Positions 45,361-55,639 of a stretch of DNA of 64,000 bases are shown piece by piece. The position numbers and the translations under genes are program-made. The notes under the pieces were generated by a model that worked only from the letters and a program-made list of their open reading frames with translations, did not search any database and was not told the DNA's origin. Location: assembly GCF_029522115.1 (NCBI RefSeq), contig NZ_JAKWFK010000009.1:62001-126000 (forward strand), written 5' to 3'. Source of the stretch: Trinickia sp. Y13 (GTDB lineage: Bacteria; Pseudomonadota; Gammaproteobacteria; Burkholderiales; Burkholderiaceae). Within the stretch, counting starts at the first letter, position 1. Each line of letters begins with the position of its first letter.

Positions 45361-47337
45361 AAAAAGCCAAGCGCCGCATATAGCGAGGCGTCGATCAAGG
45401 TGCTCAAAGGGCTCGAGCCGGTCAAGCAGCGGCCGGGCATGTACACCCGCACCGAAAACCCGCTGCACATCATTCAAGAAGTCATCGACAACGCGTCGGA
45501 CGAGGCGCTCGGCGGATACGGCCGGCAGATCACCGTCACGCTGCATGCCGACCAATCGGTGTCGGTCGAGGACGATGGCCGCGGCATCCCCTTCGGCATG
45601 CATCCCGACGAAGGCGTGCCGGTCGTCGAAATCGTGTTTACGCGCCTGCACGCGGGCGGCAAGTTCGACAAGGCCGCCGGCGGCGCGTACACGTTTTCCG
45701 GGGGCCTTCACGGGGTGGGCGTGTCGGTCACCAACGCATTGTCGTCCCGGCTCGATGTGACCGTTTGGCGCGACGGCAAGGTGGCGGAGCTCGGCTTTGC
45801 GCACGGGGACGTCGCACGGCCTCTCTCCGTGCGCCCTGCCGAGCGCGGCCAGAAGCGCACGGGTACGCGCGTGACGGCGCTGCCCGATCCCAAGTATTTC
45901 GATTCGGCGAATCTGCCGCTCGGCGAGCTGCAAAGGCTCTTGCGTTCGAAGGCCGTATTGTTGCCCGGCGTCGAAGTCGTGCTCATCAACGAGAAGACGG
46001 GCGAGCGCCAAAGCTGGAAGTACGACGACGGTCTGCGCGGTTATCTGCTCGAAGGCATGGCCGGGAGCGAGTTGTTGATCCCGCTGTTCGAAGGCGAGCG
46101 TTACGCCGATAGCGCGCGCACGAGCGAGGACGCCTTTGCCGAGGGCGAGGGCGCGGCATGGGTCGTCGCCTGGAGCGAGGAGGGGCCGCTGCAGCGCGAA
46201 TCGTACGTGAACCTCATCCCGACGCCCGCAGGCGGCACGCACGAGGCGGGCTTGCGCGACGGCCTGTTTCAAGCGGTGAAGAGTTTCGTCGAACTGCACA
46301 ACTTGCAGCCCAAAGGCGTCAAGCTATTGGCCGAAGACGTCTTCGCGCGCGTGTCGTTCGTATTGTCGGCGAAGGTGCTCGATCCGCAGTTCCAAGGGCA
46401 GATCAAGGAGCGCCTGAACAGCCGCGATGCCGTCAAGCTCGTCTCCTCGTTCGCGCGCCCGGCGCTCGAGTTGTGGCTCAACCAGCATGTCGAGCACGGC
46501 AAGAAGCTAGCGGAGCTCGTCATCAAGCAGGCGCAGGCGCGCACGCGTGCCGGGCAGAAGGTCGAGAAGCGCAAGAGCTCCGGCGTTGCCGTGCTGCCCG
46601 GCAAGCTCACCGATTGCGAATCGACCGACATCTCGCGCAACGAGCTGTTCCTCGTCGAAGGCGATTCGGCGGGCGGCTCGGCGAAGATGGGCCGCGACAA
46701 GGAATTCCAGGCCATCCTGCCGCTGCGCGGCAAGGTCCTGAACACGTGGGAAACCGAGCGCGACCGGCTCTTTGCGAACAACGAAGTGCACGACATCTCG
46801 GTGGCGATCGGCGTCGATCCGCACAATCCCGACGATAGCGTCGATCTGTCGAACCTGCGGTACGGCAAGATCTGCATCTTGTCCGATGCCGACGTCGACG
46901 GCGCGCATATCCAGGTGTTGCTCTTGACGTTGTTCTTCAAACATTTCCCGCAGTTGATCGAACGCGGGCATGTCTATGTCGCGCGGCCGCCTCTCTTTCG
47001 CGTCGACGCGCCCGCGCGCGGCAAGAAACCCGCGCAGAAGCTTTACGCGCTGGACGAGGGCGAGCTCGAAGCGACGCTCGACAAGCTGCGCAAGGACGGC
47101 GTGCGCGAAACGCAATGGGCGATCAGCCGCTTCAAGGGCCTGGGCGAGATGAGCGCCGAGCAACTGTGGGATACGACGATGAACCCCGATACACGGCGGC
47201 TCATGCCGATCGCGCTTGGCGAGCTCGAGTACGAAGGCACGGTTTCGCGCATGACGATGCTGATGGGCAAGGGCGAAGCGGCGGCACGGCGCAGTTGGCT
47301 CGAGGAAAAGGGCAACGAAGTCGAAGCCGACATTTGA
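45352..47337 (+). CDS. parE: DNA topoisomerase IV subunit B
   Basis: 661-residue ATPase subunit of topoisomerase IV, which decatenates daughter chromosomes. GHKL ATPase motifs: EVIDNASDEAL, DDGRGIP, GLHGVGVSV; TOPRIM motifs EGDSAGGSAKMGR and LSDADVDGAHI in the C-terminal half; it ends as usual for ParE rather than GyrB (no insert). The ATG MSTKKPSAAYSE is preferred over a longer frame beginning at 45301. Forms an operon with parC 125 bp downstream. Confidence 0.96.
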   Translation: MSTKKPSAAYSEASIKVLKGLEPVKQRPGMYTRTENPLHIIQEVIDNASDEALGGYGRQITVTLHADQSVSVEDDGRGIPFGMHPDEGVPVVEIVFTRLHAGGKFDKAAGGAYTFSGGLHGVGVSVTNALSSRLDVTVWRDGKVAELGFAHGDVARPLSVRPAERGQKRTGTRVTALPDPKYFDSANLPLGELQRLLRSKAVLLPGVEVVLINEKTGERQSWKYDDGLRGYLLEGMAGSELLIPLFEGERYADSARTSEDAFAEGEGAAWVVAWSEEGPLQRESYVNLIPTPAGGTHEAGLRDGLFQAVKSFVELHNLQPKGVKLLAEDVFARVSFVLSAKVLDPQFQGQIKERLNSRDAVKLVSSFARPALELWLNQHVEHGKKLAELVIKQAQARTRAGQKVEKRKSSGVAVLPGKLTDCESTDISRNELFLVEGDSAGGSAKMGRDKEFQAILPLRGKVLNTWETERDRLFANNEVHDISVAIGVDPHNPDDSVDLSNLRYGKICILSDADVDGAHIQVLLLTLFFKHFPQLIERGHVYVARPPLFRVDAPARGKKPAQKLYALDEGELEATLDKLRKDGVRETQWAISRFKGLGEMSAEQLWDTTMNPDTRRLMPIALGELEYEGTVSRMTMLMGKGEAAARRSWLEEKGNEVEADI

Positions 47338-47462
47338 ACGCGCGCAGGCTCGGCCGCGTGCATCGCGAGCGGCGCATTTCGGCGCCGCTCACGCGCGCTA
47401 GCAGCGCGGCGGCCTTGAAGCAGACGCGGCTACTTTGGTTCTGAACACGGACATTACACTCG

Positions 47463-49778
47463 ATGGATCAACAAGACGATCTGTTCGCACCGGCCGCCGC
47501 ACCCGACGGCGAGTCGCTGACACTTGGGCATTACGCCGAGCGCGCCTATCTCGACTATGCAGTGAGCGTCGTCAAGGGCCGCGCGCTGCCGGACGTCAGC
47601 GACGGGCAAAAGCCGGTGCAGCGCCGCATCCTGTTCGCGATGAGCGAAATGGGCCTTGGCGCCGATGCCAAGCCGGTGAAGTCGGCGCGGGTCGTGGGCG
47701 ACGTGCTCGGCAAGTACCACCCGCACGGCGATCAGTCGGCCTACGATGCGCTCGTGCGCTTGGCGCAAGATTTCTCGATGCGTTACCCGCTCATCGACGG
47801 CCAAGGCAACTTCGGCTCGCGCGATGGCGACGGCGCAGCGGCCATGCGATACACCGAAGCTCGCCTCACGCCGATCGCCAAGCTCTTGCTAGACGAGATC
47901 GACGAGGGCACGGTCGATTTCTCGCCGAACTACGACGGCTCGTTCCAAGAGCCGAAGCTATTGCCGGCGCGTTTGCCGTTCCTGCTGCTCAACGGCGCGT
48001 CGGGCATCGCCGTCGGCCTGGCAACCGAAATTCCCTCGCACAACCTGCGCGAAGTCGCGGCCGCCGCCGTGGCCATGATTCGCCACCCGAAGATGACGCA
48101 CGCCGAATTGATGGCGATGCTGCCCGGCCCCGATTTCCCGGGCGGCGGGCAAATCATTTCGAGCGCGGCCGAGATTGCCTCCGCTTACGAGACGGGGCGC
48201 GGCAGCCTGAAGGTACGAGCGCGCTGGAAGATCGAAGAACTCGCGCGCGGGCAGTGGCAGCTCGTTGCATACGAATTGCCGCCGAATACGTCCGGCCAAA
48301 AAGTGCTCGAGGAAATCGAGGAACTCACGAACCCGAAGATCAAGCTGGGCAAGAAGTCGCTCACCCCCGAGCAGTTGCAGACGAAGCAGACGATGCTGGC
48401 GCTGCTGGACGCCGTGCGCGACGAGTCGGGCAAGGATGCGCCCGTGCGGCTCGTGTTCGAGCCGAAATCGAGCCGCATCGATCAGACCGAGTTCGCCAAT
48501 TCGCTGCTGGCCCATACGAGCCTCGAGTCGAACGCGGCGCTCAACCTGGTCATGATCGGTGCGGACGGGCGCCCGCGCCAGAAGGGCCTGGTCGAGATTC
48601 TGCAGGAGTGGATCGGTTTCCGCTTCGCGACCGTCACGCGCCGCACGCGCCATCGGCTCACGAAGGTCGACGATCGCATCCACATCCTCGAAGGCCGGAT
48701 GATCGTCTTCCTCAATATCGACGAAGTCATCCGTATCATCCGCGAATCGGAAGAGCCCAAAGCGGCGCTGATGAGCGCGTTCGGTTTGAGCGAGCGGCAG
48801 GCCGACGACATCCTCGAAATCCGGCTGCGGCAACTCGCCCGGCTCGAAAAGATCAAGATCGAGAAGGAGCTCGAAGGGCTGCGTGACGAAAAGTCCAAGC
48901 TCGAAGAACTCCTAGCGAACGAGTCGTCGATGAAACGGCAGATCATCAAAGAGATCGAAGCCGACGCCAAGCAATACGGCGATGAGCGCCGCACGCTGAT
49001 CCAACAGGAAAAGCGCGCGACGTTCGAGGCGCGCGTGGTCGACGAGCCCGTCACGGTCGTCGTGTCCAAGCGCGGCTGGGTTCGCGCACTCAAGGGGCAC
49101 GGGCTAGATGTCGCGGGCTTCACGTTCAAAGATGGCGATGGCCTTTACGCGGCGTTCCAATGCCGTACGCCGGACGTGCTGATCGCGTGGGGCAGCAAAG
49201 GCCGCGTGTATTCGGTGCCGGTGGCGACGCTGCCGGGTGGCCGCGGCGATGGTGTGCCCGTTACGTCGCTCATCGAACTCGAGGCCGGAACGCATCTCAT
49301 GCATTACTACGCGGCGCACGCCGAGCAACCGTTACTGCTCGCGTCGAGCAACGGCTACGGGTTCATCGCGCGCGTCGGAGATATGGTGAGCCGCGTCAAA
49401 GCCGGCAAGTCGTTCATGACCATCGACGAAGGCGCGCAGCCGCTCGCGCCGATGCCGGTGCTGCCGCAGGCTACACAGGTGGCGTGCTTGTCGGGCGCGG
49501 GCCGGCTCGCGGTGTTCGGGCTCGACGAAATGAAAACCCTCACCGCCGGCGGGCGCGGCATCATTCTGATGGGCCTGGACGATGGAGAAACGCTCGTGCA
49601 GGCGCTGGCGATCGGCCCGGCAGGCGTCGTGCTGCTCGGCGCGGGCCGCGGCGGCAAGCCGCAAGAAGAAGCGCTGCGCGGCGCCCAGCTAGCGCCGCAC
49701 GTCGGCAAGCGCGCGCGTCGCGGGCGAGCGCCCGATACCCGCCTGAAGATCAGTGCTTTGCGGCCCGCGCTGGGTTGA
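47463..49778 (+). CDS. parC: DNA topoisomerase IV subunit A
   Basis: 771-residue DNA-cleaving subunit. The active-site Tyr lies in [11 protein letters not shown] (about residue 126), with the helix-turn-helix before it ([15 protein letters not shown]) and the tower and coiled coil following; C-terminal blades are short, as in ParC. The residue aligned with the E. coli quinolone-determining Ser80 (HPHGDSACYE) is Gln in this protein. Pairs with parE upstream. Confidence 0.96.
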   Translation: MDQQDDLFAPAAAPDGESLTLGHYAERAYLDYAVSVVKGRALPDVSDGQKPVQRRILFAMSEMGLGADAKPVKSARVVGDVLGKYHPHGDQSAYDALVRLAQDFSMRYPLIDGQGNFGSRDGDGAAAMRYTEARLTPIAKLLLDEIDEGTVDFSPNYDGSFQEPKLLPARLPFLLLNGASGIAVGLATEIPSHNLREVAAAAVAMIRHPKMTHAELMAMLPGPDFPGGGQIISSAAEIASAYETGRGSLKVRARWKIEELARGQWQLVAYELPPNTSGQKVLEEIEELTNPKIKLGKKSLTPEQLQTKQTMLALLDAVRDESGKDAPVRLVFEPKSSRIDQTEFANSLLAHTSLESNAALNLVMIGADGRPRQKGLVEILQEWIGFRFATVTRRTRHRLTKVDDRIHILEGRMIVFLNIDEVIRIIRESEEPKAALMSAFGLSERQADDILEIRLRQLARLEKIKIEKELEGLRDEKSKLEELLANESSMKRQIIKEIEADAKQYGDERRTLIQQEKRATFEARVVDEPVTVVVSKRGWVRALKGHGLDVAGFTFKDGDGLYAAFQCRTPDVLIAWGSKGRVYSVPVATLPGGRGDGVPVTSLIELEAGTHLMHYYAAHAEQPLLLASSNGYGFIARVGDMVSRVKAGKSFMTIDEGAQPLAPMPVLPQATQVACLSGAGRLAVFGLDEMKTLTAGGRGIILMGLDDGETLVQALAIGPAGVVLLGAGRGGKPQEEALRGAQLAPHVGKRARRGRAPDTRLKISALRPALG

Positions 49779-49788
49779 GGGCAGGCTC

Positions 49789-49823
49789 GGACCGGCATTC
49801 GAGCATGTCACGCGCGCCGGTCC
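49789..49823 (+). terminator. Perfect 8-bp stem after parC
   Basis: GGACCGGC pairs with GCCGGTCC across a 19-nt loop, 10 bp past the stop. No U-tract follows; possibly a 3'-end structure rather than an intrinsic terminator. Confidence 0.4.
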
Positions 49824-49896
49824 CAGTCGCCCCGGCTGGTCCACCGGTTGTCTATACCAGAAAGCTCCGCTACATCCACCGCTTTTGGAGAATCTT

Positions 49897-50364
49897 ATGT
49901 CCCCGCTGTCGATCGCGATCGACGTTGCCTTATTCGCGCACTTGGCGTCCGTCGCCGTGTGGGTAGGCGGCATGGTGTTCGCGCATTTTTGTCTACGCCC
50001 GGCGCTTGCCGACGTTTCGCCGCAACTGCGGCTGCCGCTCATCGAGGCCGTGTTTTCGCGGTTCTTCAATTGGATCACGGCCGCCGTGATCGCGATCTTG
50101 ATCTCGGGCGGCTTTTTGATGTCGCGCTTCGGCGGCGCGCAGGCCCCGTGGCAAATCGCGCTCATGGCTGCCATCGGCGTCGTGATGATGATGATCTTCG
50201 GCCATGCGCGATACGCCGTATTTCCGCGAATTCGCCGCGCGGTGCAGGCTCAGCGGTGGCCCGATGGCGCGCGCGCCGTCGATACGATGCGCCGGCTCGT
50301 GCTGGTTAACCTGGTGCTGGGCTTCGTGACGATTGCGGTGGCCGTGCTCTCGCGCGGGTTCTGA
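49897..50364 (+). CDS. CopD-like four-span membrane protein
   Basis: 155-residue inner-membrane protein with four spans (AIDVALFAHLASVAVWVGGMVF, FNWITAAVIAILISGGFLM, ALMAAIGVVMMMIFG, VLVNLVLGFVTIAVAVL). The HLASVAVWVGG motif is typical of the CopD/copper-resistance D domain. The role may be copper-related or simply unknown. TGGAG lies seven bases before the ATG. Confidence 0.78.
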   Translation: MSPLSIAIDVALFAHLASVAVWVGGMVFAHFCLRPALADVSPQLRLPLIEAVFSRFFNWITAAVIAILISGGFLMSRFGGAQAPWQIALMAAIGVVMMMIFGHARYAVFPRIRRAVQAQRWPDGARAVDTMRRLVLVNLVLGFVTIAVAVLSRGF

Positions 50365-50477
50365 CGTCCGGGGAACGCTTTCGACGTCGTTGCGCTCGCA
50401 ACGATTACCTTCGGTTGCATGAAAGCGCTTTGCAGGCTTGATTGCGCGATACTGCACGCTTTACGAGCAAGCAGACG

Positions 50478-51059
50478 ATGGTCACCCACCATTCACAGGC
50501 GGCTGCGACGGGCGACGCTCGCCCGTCGCAGCGCCTCGCCCCGGCCGAGCTTTTCCGGGCGTTCGCCGAAATGAGCATCTACGGCTTTGGCGGCGTCATG
50601 CCCTGGGCGCGGCGCATGCTCGTCGATCGCCGGCGTTGGGTAGACGATCGCGAATTCGCCGAACTGCTCTCGATCGGGCAAATTCTCCCCGGCCCGAACA
50701 TTTGCAACATCGCCGTCATCGTCGGCTATCGCTATTGCGGCTGGCGCGGGTCGGTAGCCGCGGCGACGGGCCTTATGCTGCCGCCGTTCTTCATCGTGCT
50801 GGCGCTGGGCGCCCTTTACCATCGCTTCGGTGCGCTTCCCAGCGTGCAAGGCGCCTTGCGCGGCATGATGGCCGTGGCTGCCGGGCTCGTGTTGATGACG
50901 GGCGTCAAGCTCGCGCAAGGTCAGCCTCGCACCAAGCGCGGCCTCGTCTTCGGCTTACTGTCGTTGGCGGCTGTCGGCGTTCTGCACCTGCCCCTCGGTT
51001 GGGTGATGCTCGTGCTGATCCCCGCGGCGCTCCTCGTCGAGTGGAGGGCCCGGCCATGA
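50478..51059 (+). CDS. Chromate transporter family, short subunit 1
   Basis: 193-residue single-CHR-domain membrane protein: FAEMSIYGFGGVMPWARR, the family motif near the N-terminus, QILPGPNICNIAVIVGYR, and about six spans. Short CHR proteins work as pairs of opposite topology; the partner gene starts on its stop (ATGA). Export of chromate or another oxyanion is inferred from the family only. Confidence 0.88.
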   Translation: MVTHHSQAAATGDARPSQRLAPAELFRAFAEMSIYGFGGVMPWARRMLVDRRRWVDDREFAELLSIGQILPGPNICNIAVIVGYRYCGWRGSVAAATGLMLPPFFIVLALGALYHRFGALPSVQGALRGMMAVAAGLVLMTGVKLAQGQPRTKRGLVFGLLSLAAVGVLHLPLGWVMLVLIPAALLVEWRARP

Positions 51060-51574
51060 TCTTGCTGGAACTTGCTTGGCGCTTCGCGCTGGTTTCGGCC
51101 ATGGCGTTCGGCGGCGCGACGGCCGTCATTCCGGAAATGCATCGCTTCCTCGTCGAGCAACATCACTGGATCGACGATACGACCTTCGCGGCGCTGTTCG
51201 CCATCTCGCAGGCGTCGCCCGGGCCAAACGTGCTTTTCGTCGCGCTGTTCGGCTGGCAGGTCGCGGGCATGGCGGGCGCGGTCGTGTCGACTTTGGCGAT
51301 GTGCGGTCCATCGTCGGTGCTGGCGCTCGCGTTCGAGCATTACACGGGCGCGCATCGCGACGCGCGCTGGATGACGATCATCCGCCGGGCGCTCGCGCCC
51401 GTGACGATCGGCTTACTGATGGCAACTGGCGCCACGCTCGCCCAGGGTGCGGATCATTCGATCGCCACCGTGGCGTTGACCATCGCGACCGTCGCCGTGG
51501 CATTGCGAACCAGCTTCAACCCGCTGTGGTTGATCGCGGCTGGCGCGGTCATCGGCGTGCTCGGTTACGCATAG
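51056..51574 (+). CDS. Chromate transporter family, short subunit 2
   Basis: 172-residue single-CHR-domain partner with ALVSAMAFGGATAVIPEMH and ISQASPGPNVLFVALFGW, matching the conserved FGG and PGP motifs. Overlaps the upstream partner by four bases (ATGA), implying equal expression of the pair. Confidence 0.88.
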   Translation: MILLELAWRFALVSAMAFGGATAVIPEMHRFLVEQHHWIDDTTFAALFAISQASPGPNVLFVALFGWQVAGMAGAVVSTLAMCGPSSVLALAFEHYTGAHRDARWMTIIRRALAPVTIGLLMATGATLAQGADHSIATVALTIATVAVALRTSFNPLWLIAAGAVIGVLGYA

Positions 51575-51606
51575 ACGCGCGTCGCTGCTTGTCGCCGCGC
51601 GCGGGC

Positions 51607-52872
51607 TTACCGATAGCCGAGCGCATGGGCGGCAGTGAAAACGAGGGCGACGACGGCATAGACCGCGTAGACGGGCAGCTTGAACCGAGCCAAGCAGACG
51701 AGCGCAAATACCGCGGTGACGAGATAGGGTGCTTCGTGCGGCGTGCGCTCGGCGATGCGCACGACGGCCGTCAGCAGGAACGCCGTCGTGGTGGCGCGCA
51801 GCACACGCATGCCGTGCTCGAAGCGCTCGTGCGCTTCGAGGCGGCGCAGGTGGCGGCGTGCAAATACGATCAGCATGCCCGACGGAATGAACAGCGCACA
51901 GGTTGCGGCGACCGCGCCGATCCATCCTTGCACGAGATAGCCGAGGAACGGCACGACGTTCAGGAGCGGTCCCGGCGAAACGGGGGAGAGCGTAAAAGCC
52001 AGCGTGAACTCGCGTGCGGTGATGCCGAGCCCGGGCGCTTCGAACAGCGTTTTGAGCACGGGCAGCGCCGAAAATCCGCCGCCGAACAATGTCACCCCGG
52101 CGCCCGCAAGGCGCGGCCAAATCAGATGAGCTGCATACGAGGATGGCACCGGCGCGGCGAACAATGCGACCAGCGTAACGAAAGTCAGCACGATCGCCTT
52201 GTCGGCCCGCGAAAGCGAGATCGCTAGTCTTGCGCCGCGAGCGGGGCTAGCGATCCATCCGGTCGCGAACGAGCCTGCCAGGAGCAGCACGAACGCGGCC
52301 GTGCCCTGGATCGTCAGCAAGACGAGACAGGCGATGGCGGCCGCGGCCCATTCCAGCGGCGCATTCACGAGAACGCGGGTTTGCCGGTACCAAGTGATGC
52401 CGATCAACACCGCGAGGACGATCGCGAAATGATCGATCAGCCCGGGGGCCGCAAGCGAGCGAACGAATGGCGCTTCGTAGAAGGTGGCGAACGCCGTCAT
52501 CGTGCAGAAGAAGGGCAGCACGGCGGCGATACCCGCGATCCAGGCGCCGATGCGTCCGCGCAATGCATATCCGACTTGCACGGCGACGTTGCAGCCGACG
52601 GCTCCCGGGACCATCCATGAAAGCGCGACGAAGTCCGAGTACACGGCCTGGGTGAAGCGGCGCTCGCGCTCGACGTAGTGCAGCTCGAGCTGTGCCATCA
52701 GGGCGAGGCCGCCCCAGGACAATGCCGATAGCGCGAACACCACACGAAACAGGGTCCACAGCGATTCGGGTTCGGCGCTGCGCGCCGATGCGGCGGATGA
52801 CGGTTGACCGGCAGCCATGGCGGCATGCGCCGCGCGCGGGGCCTGTCTGCCTTGCGTGCTTGCCTCGCTCAT
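51607..52872 (-). CDS. Chromate transporter family, long (two-domain) protein
   Basis: 421 residues holding both CHR halves in one chain: ALSALSWGGLALMAQLE...MVPGAVGCNVAVQVGY in the first and GAGVTLFGGGFSALPVL...SPVSPGPLLNVVPFLGY in the second. It lies convergent to the short-subunit pair (32 bp apart), so both architectures of one family sit tail to tail. The Ala/Ser-rich first 30 residues may be over-extended. Confidence 0.85.
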   Translation of the reverse strand: MSEASTQGRQAPRAAHAAMAAGQPSSAASARSAEPESLWTLFRVVFALSALSWGGLALMAQLELHYVERERRFTQAVYSDFVALSWMVPGAVGCNVAVQVGYALRGRIGAWIAGIAAVLPFFCTMTAFATFYEAPFVRSLAAPGLIDHFAIVLAVLIGITWYRQTRVLVNAPLEWAAAAIACLVLLTIQGTAAFVLLLAGSFATGWIASPARGARLAISLSRADKAIVLTFVTLVALFAAPVPSSYAAHLIWPRLAGAGVTLFGGGFSALPVLKTLFEAPGLGITAREFTLAFTLSPVSPGPLLNVVPFLGYLVQGWIGAVAATCALFIPSGMLIVFARRHLRRLEAHERFEHGMRVLRATTTAFLLTAVVRIAERTPHEAPYLVTAVFALVCLARFKLPVYAVYAVVALVFTAAHALGYR

Positions 52873-52923
52873 CTGATCGGTCCTTCTCGTCGTTTTTGCC
52901 CGATCGCAGCCCGTGCGGATCCG

Positions 52924-55275
52924 TTATGCCGATTGTTGGCTCGTGTTCGGCTGGCCTCGACCGTAGCTCCTGTGCGGCTCGTGCATATCGCATACCCCGA
53001 AGCGGTCGAGCAGCGCGGCAATGCCGTCCGCGGGGACGGGGCGCGAGAAGAGGAAGCCTTGCGCTTGGATATTGCCGAGCGCCGACAGCCATGCGATCTG
53101 TTCTTCGGTTTCGGTGCCCTCGACGACCACGGTCAAGCCGAGCGAGCGCGCGAGGTTGACGATCGCCGACACCATCACGCAAACGCTGCGATCGGCCGGG
53201 ATCGCCTGTACGAACGAGCGGTCGACCTTGAGCGTGTCGACCGAAAAGCGGTTCAGGTACGACAGCGAGGAATAGCCCGTGCCGAAATCGTCGAGCGCGA
53301 TGCTCACACCGAGCCGCTTCAACGCGACGATCTTTTCCGAGACGAGTTCCGGGTATTCCATCATCGCCGTTTCGGTGATTTCCAACTCGAGCCGATGAGC
53401 GGGAATGCCCGATTCCTCGATCGCGCGAGAGATCGTTTCGTAGAGATCGCCGCGCCAGAATTGGACGGCCGAAATGTTGACCGCGAGCGAGAGCGCCTCG
53501 TAGCCCTCGCGCTGCCATTCGGCCAGTTGCCGGCAAGCGGTTTGAATCACGAAATCGCCGATCGGCACGATCAGGCCTGTCGATTCCGCGACGGGGATGA
53601 ACTCGCTCGCGGAAATGACGCCTTGCTGCGGGTGATTCCACCGCGCAAGCGCTTCGAAGCCCGTGATGCAGCGGCGCGCCAGATCGATTTTCGGCTGATA
53701 GACGAGGAACAGTTGTTTCTCGGCCAGTGCGACGCGCAGTTGCTGCTCCCACTGCATCAAATGATCGGCGCGGTGAGACAGGTGCGGCGAATAGAACTGA
53801 TAGCAGTTTTTGCCCGCATCCTTGGCGCTATACATCGCCAGGTCGGCCTTCTTGAGCAGATCGATTTCGCTTTCGCTGCCGACCGAGAACAAAGCGATGC
53901 CAATGCTGGCGTGCAGGACGAACGAGGTGCCGCGCACGTCGAATGGATGCTCGAACGTCTCGCGCACGCTTTCGGCCAGTTGCACGGCTTGCCGCTCGAC
54001 GTCGCCGCCCTTGAGCACCACCACGAACTCGTCCCCGCCGATGCGCGAAAGCACGCCCGCGCCACCAACCGCGTCGGATAACCGCGAAGCGGTCATCTGC
54101 AGGACGATATCGCCGGCGTTGTGGCCGAGCGTGTCGTTGACGGTTTTGAAGTTGTCGAGATCGATGAATAAAAGCGAGAGGCGCCCGACGTTGTTCGGGT
54201 CGGCGACGTCTTGCCGCAAGCCTTGCAGCGTAGCGTAACGATTGCGCAGGCCGGTGAGCAAATCGTATTCGACCAAGTGCGTCATCTCGCGCTCGCGCCC
54301 GAGCAGTTTGCCGATCAAGCCCGTGGCGACGGCAAAGAAGGCGAGCATCGCGAGCGAGATGAAGCCCGCCATCAACAGATAGACGTTGCGCGTGTGATTG
54401 TAGTCGGCGAACTCTTCCGCTTCGGATAAACCGACGAGCACGCCCATCGGATAGCCGTCGATGTGCCGGTACGAAACGATGCGTTTGATGTGGTCGATCG
54501 GATCGACCATCGTGCCCGAGACGTGCTCCGAAATAGGGTAACTGCCGCTGGCCGAAAACGCGCCGGGCGTGTTGCGCCCGGTGCCGGTGCGCCGCGCGAG
54601 CACGCCGCCGTCGTCGGCGATCACTGCGATCACGCCTTCTTTGCCGATCGCCGCGTTGTTGTAGAAATCGCTCGTGAAGTAGCCCGGATCCTCCGACACC
54701 ACGACCACTCCCGCGAACGAGCCGTCGAAATGGTTCAGCCGGCGAGTCATTTGAAGCGTCCACTGATGCGAGACGCGGCCGAGCACCGGTTTGCTGATGT
54801 AGAGCTGATCGTCGTTTTCGTGCTCGTGGACTTTGAAGTGCTCGCGATCGGACAGGTCGATCGGCGTCGGATTGGCCTCGGCGGTGCTCGCCACCAGGAT
54901 CCCGTGTTCGTCGATGATCGCTACTTGCACGAGCGTGTCGCTTTGAACGACGCCCTTTTCAACGGTGCTGCCCAAGTCGAAATGCTCCGGGCTCTTTTCG
55001 AATTCGTACTTGACGAAGCGAGTGATTTGATCGACTTGGTGTATTGCTTTGACGGTGTGCTGTTCCAGCGCCGAGGACAGGATAGCGGCCGACGCCGCAG
55101 CCTCGCGATAGGTGGTATCGCGTTCGACCGACAGACGCGCGGAAATCACGGTCCATAGGAGCGCTAGCACGAGCCCTCCCAGTAGGGGGATCGCGATCAG
55201 GGCGCGACGGCGCGAGCCCGCGACGTTGCGTCTCGTGCGGGTGTCTCTCGTCGAATGAAGCCGGGCGAAATTCAT
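52924..55275 (-). CDS. Membrane GGDEF-EAL protein with periplasmic sensor
   Basis: 783 residues. A span near 27-47 and one near 310-335 flank a dCache-like periplasmic sensor of about 260 residues. The GGDEF domain (about 345-505) has an intact RIGGDEFV active site but lacks the RxxD inhibitory site. The EAL domain (about 525-765) retains FEALARW, the Asn in VNISAVQF, EITET, DDFGTGYSS and EGTETEEQ, so phosphodiesterase activity is likely. The protein can be expected to set c-di-GMP in response to an external ligand, with the net direction unknown. Confidence 0.93.
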   Translation of the reverse strand: MNFARLHSTRDTRTRRNVAGSRRRALIAIPLLGGLVLALLWTVISARLSVERDTTYREAAASAAILSSALEQHTVKAIHQVDQITRFVKYEFEKSPEHFDLGSTVEKGVVQSDTLVQVAIIDEHGILVASTAEANPTPIDLSDREHFKVHEHENDDQLYISKPVLGRVSHQWTLQMTRRLNHFDGSFAGVVVVSEDPGYFTSDFYNNAAIGKEGVIAVIADDGGVLARRTGTGRNTPGAFSASGSYPISEHVSGTMVDPIDHIKRIVSYRHIDGYPMGVLVGLSEAEEFADYNHTRNVYLLMAGFISLAMLAFFAVATGLIGKLLGREREMTHLVEYDLLTGLRNRYATLQGLRQDVADPNNVGRLSLLFIDLDNFKTVNDTLGHNAGDIVLQMTASRLSDAVGGAGVLSRIGGDEFVVVLKGGDVERQAVQLAESVRETFEHPFDVRGTSFVLHASIGIALFSVGSESEIDLLKKADLAMYSAKDAGKNCYQFYSPHLSHRADHLMQWEQQLRVALAEKQLFLVYQPKIDLARRCITGFEALARWNHPQQGVISASEFIPVAESTGLIVPIGDFVIQTACRQLAEWQREGYEALSLAVNISAVQFWRGDLYETISRAIEESGIPAHRLELEITETAMMEYPELVSEKIVALKRLGVSIALDDFGTGYSSLSYLNRFSVDTLKVDRSFVQAIPADRSVCVMVSAIVNLARSLGLTVVVEGTETEEQIAWLSALGNIQAQGFLFSRPVPADGIAALLDRFGVCDMHEPHRSYGRGQPNTSQQSA

Positions 55276-55639
55276 CGTTGCAGTGGGTTATGGGTGGCTT
55301 CGCAAACCGCAGACGTTCCTCATCGAGGATATTACTGAATGGATAAAAATTAAGATAGCGTCCGTTTATCGGGTAAACGTTTGTCGTGCCAGGCACGATT
55401 TCGGCAAGACTGTTCGCGCTCGCGCCCCTCGAGCGCCGCTGTGCCGCGCCGGGAGGCGCTCTAGGAGCGCAAGCCGCGAGCGGGCCTGACCGGCTTTATG
55501 CCGCAAGTGCAGATCTCGCATAACGGAGACGCCGAATGAATATTCCAACAGATGGAAAACCGCTGGCGAACGGGAGGGAGAAGAAAGAAGCGCGCTCGAG
55601 CCGCGTACGGCTCAAGCGCGTTTGCGACGGCTCGCGCGG
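55276..55639. other. Intergenic region with promoter palindrome and terminator
   Basis: 364 bp between the GGDEF-EAL start and the PhzF stop. It holds an AT-rich segment (55330-55380) with the palindrome GTTTATCGGGTAAAC at 55364-55378, a plausible promoter/operator of the GGDEF-EAL gene, and the terminator at 55591-55620. No gene is supported. Confidence 0.55.
55591..55620 (-). terminator. Terminator of the aminotransferase-RidA-PhzF operon
   Basis: CGCGCT-c-GAGCCG pairs with CGGCTC-a-AGCGCG around CGTA (12 pairs, one mismatch). On the minus strand it is followed by CTTCTTTCTTCTC, a T-rich tail, 20 bp after the PhzF stop. Confidence 0.85.
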
